From the NCBI RefSeq assembly GCF_947495845.1, contig NZ_CANMAO010000017.1, positions 1 through 64,000 of the forward strand: DNA of 64,000 nt. Direction: 5' to 3'. The position numbers and the translations under genes are program-made. This document shows positions 61,768-64,000 of the stretch, piece by piece (position 1 is the first letter of the stretch; each line of letters begins with the position of its first letter). Under the pieces are notes generated by a model. It made no database searches, was not told where the DNA came from, and was given only the letters and a program-made list of their open reading frames with translations. The DNA comes from an uncultured Endozoicomonas sp. (GTDB taxonomy: Bacteria; Pseudomonadota; Gammaproteobacteria; Pseudomonadales; Endozoicomonadaceae).

Positions 61768-62849
61768 TGCTGCTTTGGTTGGCAGACTATTTATCACAGT
61801 TTTACCATGGATTTGGTGTCTTCAAATATCTGACCTTGAGAGGGATTCTCGGTGTATTGACGGCACTGGCGATGAGTTTGTGGTTGGGGCCTCACTTTAT
61901 TCGTAAGTTGAGCTTTTATCAGATTGGTCAGTCTGTGCGTAGCGATGGTCCGCAATCTCACCTCAGTAAAGCGGGAACGCCCACCATGGGTGGCGCGCTG
62001 ATTCTGGTGTGTATTGCCATCAGTACGTTGCTTTGGTCTGATCTCAGTAATCGTTATGTTTGGGTGGTTCTCGTAGTGACCGGTATTTTTGGTGCCGTTG
62101 GCTGGGTGGATGATTATCGTAAGGTGGTGGAGAAAAACTCCCGTGGTTTGCCGGCACGCTGGAAAATGTTCTGGCAATCACTGGCTGGGCTGGGTGCTGC
62201 TATTTTTCTATTTTATACCGCACCTTCTGCCACTGAAACGACGCTGATTATTCCGTTCTTCAAAAATCTCACGATTGAACTAGGCCCATTCTTTATTGTT
62301 CTGGCGTATCTCACCATTGTGGGCTCCAGTAATGCTGTCAACCTGACAGACGGGTTGGACGGACTCGCGATTTTGCCAACCGTTATGGTCGCTTCGGCGC
62401 TGGCGGTGTTTGCCTACCTTAGTGGTCACGCGAGTTTTGCCCAATATTTGTTGATTCCTGCTGTGTCAGGTTCTGGTGAAATCATGATCTTCTGTGGTGC
62501 GATTGCTGGAGCGGGTCTTGGTTTTCTCTGGTTTAACACGTACCCGGCTCAGGTCTTTATGGGCGACGTGGGTGCTCTGGCGCTTGGTGCTGCGCTGGGT
62601 GTCATTGCCGTGATTGTCCGACAGGAAATTGTGCTGATCATTATGGGCGGTGTTTTTGTGATGGAAACCGTATCTGTGATTTTGCAGGTGGGGTCTTATA
62701 AGTTAACCGGTCGTCGTATATTTCGTATGGCACCGCTGCACCATCACTTTGAATTGAAAGGCTGGCCAGAGCCGCGGGTTATTGTTCGCTTCTGGATTAT
62801 TACTATTGTGCTGGTTCTGATTGGTCTGGCATCACTGAAGATTCGATGA
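61767..62849 (+). CDS. mraY: phospho-MurNAc-pentapeptide translocase
   Basis: MraY transfers phospho-MurNAc-pentapeptide to undecaprenyl phosphate, forming lipid I. The 360-residue product has ten transmembrane segments and the signatures [26 protein letters not shown] with the Asp pair, [20 protein letters not shown] and [12 protein letters not shown]. It is one base coupled to murF. Confidence 0.97.
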   Translation: MLLWLADYLSQFYHGFGVFKYLTLRGILGVLTALAMSLWLGPHFIRKLSFYQIGQSVRSDGPQSHLSKAGTPTMGGALILVCIAISTLLWSDLSNRYVWVVLVVTGIFGAVGWVDDYRKVVEKNSRGLPARWKMFWQSLAGLGAAIFLFYTAPSATETTLIIPFFKNLTIELGPFFIVLAYLTIVGSSNAVNLTDGLDGLAILPTVMVASALAVFAYLSGHASFAQYLLIPAVSGSGEIMIFCGAIAGAGLGFLWFNTYPAQVFMGDVGALALGAALGVIAVIVRQEIVLIIMGGVFVMETVSVILQVGSYKLTGRRIFRMAPLHHHFELKGWPEPRVIVRFWIITIVLVLIGLASLKIR

Positions 62850-62912
62850 TCAGCTTGTGCTGAGTATCAAAAGGTAACGGGATTGTGAGCAGCAACGCAA
62901 TGAATACTGAAC

Positions 62913-64000
62913 ATGAATAATAAGCAGGTAGAGTTAATAGGCTCAAGTTGTAATCGGGTTATTATCGGTCTTGGTATGACTGGACTCTCCTGTGCCCGCT
63001 ATCTTTATCGTCAGGGGTTACCCTTCAAGATTATCGATACCCGTGAGAACCCGCCCGGGCAGGAAGAGTGTCGTCAGGAGTTTCCTGAAATACCTCTCCA
63101 TACCGGTGGTTTTAATGAGGCGTGGTTGATGGCGGCGGATGAGCTGGTTGTCAGCCCGGGTATTGCCCTTGCAGAGCCAGCGATTGCGCGAGCCATTGAG
63201 CATGGCGCTCAAGCTATTGGTGACATTGAACTGTTTTGCCGAGCCGTTAATAGCACTGCACCAGAGAAACCCGTTATTGCCATTACGGGTTCCAATGGAA
63301 AGAGTACAGTCACCACGCTTGTGGGTGAAATGGTTCTGGAAGCCGGCTTAAAGCCAGGCGTTGGGGGCAATATAGGCACGCCCGCTCTTGAGTTGCTGGA
63401 CGATTCGTCTATTGATGTCTACGTGCTGGAGCTGTCCAGTTTCCAGCTGGAAACCACGCACAGTTTACGTGCTACTGCTGCTACAGTGCTTAACCTTAGC
63501 CCTGATCACATGGATCGTTATACGACACTTTCTGACTATCATCAGGCAAAACAACGGATCTATCGTGGTTGTGCGACAGCCGTCTACAACCGTGATGATC
63601 CATTGACATCGCCGTTGTTGCCGGTCACGGCCGGTGGTGTGAGTTTTACTGCGCTGTCGCCTGATCTTGGTCAGATGGGCTTGTTGTCAGACGACGATGG
63701 TGTTTGGTTGAGTAAAGGATTGAATAAGCTACTCAATACTCAGGCGATGAAACTCAAGGGAACTCACAATCACCTGAATGCTCTGGCGGCTATGGCGTTG
63801 GCGGAAGCAGCAGGGATTGACCCAAAGGCAATGTATGAAGCAGTTAAGCGCTTCCCCGGTCTGGAGCATCGTTGTCAGTGGATTGGTGAGGCTGACGGTG
63901 TTGCCTGGTTTAATGATTCCAAAGCCACCAATGTTGGAGCAGCAGTGGCGGCTATTGAAGGCTTGGGTACTGGCTTAACAGGAAAGGTGATATTGATTGC
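62913..64000 (+). CDS. murD: UDP-MurNAc-L-alanine:D-glutamate ligase, 3' end outside window
   Basis: MurD adds D-glutamate to UDP-MurNAc-L-Ala. The frame from the ATG at 62913 gives NRVIIGLGMTGLSCARYL, ELVVSPGIAL, the ATP loop AITGSNGKSTVTTL, GGNIGTPALELL, ELSSFQLETT, LNLSPDHMDRY and FPGLEHRCQWIGE, all in MurD order. About 362 of the usual roughly 440-450 residues are present before the window ends. It follows mraY by 63 bases; a seven-codon ATG mini-frame at 62900 ends before the chosen start. Confidence 0.95.
   Translation, partial: MNNKQVELIGSSCNRVIIGLGMTGLSCARYLYRQGLPFKIIDTRENPPGQEECRQEFPEIPLHTGGFNEAWLMAADELVVSPGIALAEPAIARAIEHGAQAIGDIELFCRAVNSTAPEKPVIAITGSNGKSTVTTLVGEMVLEAGLKPGVGGNIGTPALELLDDSSIDVYVLELSSFQLETTHSLRATAATVLNLSPDHMDRYTTLSDYHQAKQRIYRGCATAVYNRDDPLTSPLLPVTAGGVSFTALSPDLGQMGLLSDDDGVWLSKGLNKLLNTQAMKLKGTHNHLNALAAMALAEAAGIDPKAMYEAVKRFPGLEHRCQWIGEADGVAWFNDSKATNVGAAVAAIEGLGTGLTGKVILI

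Overview
This window reads as a chromosomal segment of a marine gammaproteobacterium, most like the animal-associated Endozoicomonas group of the Oceanospirillales. That placement is an inference. It rests on ordinary gammaproteobacterial housekeeping operons (dcw cell-division cluster, cbb3 oxidase cluster with fnr and hemN, sspAB, dolP-diaA-yraN-lpoA/rsmI/rnpB) mixed with eukaryotic-like proteins (ankyrin repeats with a SOCS-box-like tail, two RING fingers, a PP2C phosphatase, a giant AAA+ protein) and with degraded mobile DNA.

Layout. 0-9.5 kb: a 5'-damaged cpdB, apt, fnr, hemN, a DsbD_2/TauE-like membrane protein and ccoS-ccoI-ccoH. 9.5-16.5 kb: a block that separates ccoH from ccoG and holds a PP2C phosphatase, a secreted TPR protein, a GlcG/HbpS-like protein and a two-component system. 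16.5-21.4 kb: ccoG and ccoNOQP, with a good FNR-type promoter before ccoN. 21.8-33.4 kb: mixed genes (hydrolase, DyP peroxidase, RING protein, DinF/MATE, TusA, an unknown Pro-rich protein, OvoA, sspAB, an FMN reductase, grcA). 33.5-40.7 kb: one 2,379-residue protein combining a midasin/MoxR-type AAA+ module with a transglutaminase-like triad. 40.9-43.3 kb: a penicillin-acylase-family hydrolase. 43.3-49.6 kb: a 6.3-kb block bounded by matching inverted IS4-type ends. It carries a dead transposase, an ankyrin/SOCS-box-like gene, a decayed group II intron whose 3' end is duplicated, and a RING membrane protein. 49.6-64 kb: dolP, diaA, yraN, lpoA, rsmI, rnpB, then mraZ-rsmH-ftsL-ftsI-murE-murF-mraY-murD, with murD running off the end.

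How the genes work together. The cbb3 oxidase (CcoNOQP), its assembly factors (CcoGHIS), anaerobic haem synthesis (HemN), the anaerobic regulator FNR and the spare glycyl-radical domain GrcA form a low-oxygen respiration set. The dcw cluster makes and polymerises peptidoglycan precursor, and LpoA activates a penicillin-binding protein. The accessory proteins look aimed at a eukaryotic host. The most exciting case is the 614-residue ankyrin protein: its C-terminus carries an exact elongin BC-box pattern (S-L-x3-C-x3-I) followed by LPLA in the Cul5-box position. It shares its mobile block with a RING-like membrane protein, and the window holds a second, complete RING-H2 protein. Together they suggest, by inference, a set of proteins that redirect host ubiquitin ligases. 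Short tandem repeats sit directly in front of both genes of the mobile block.
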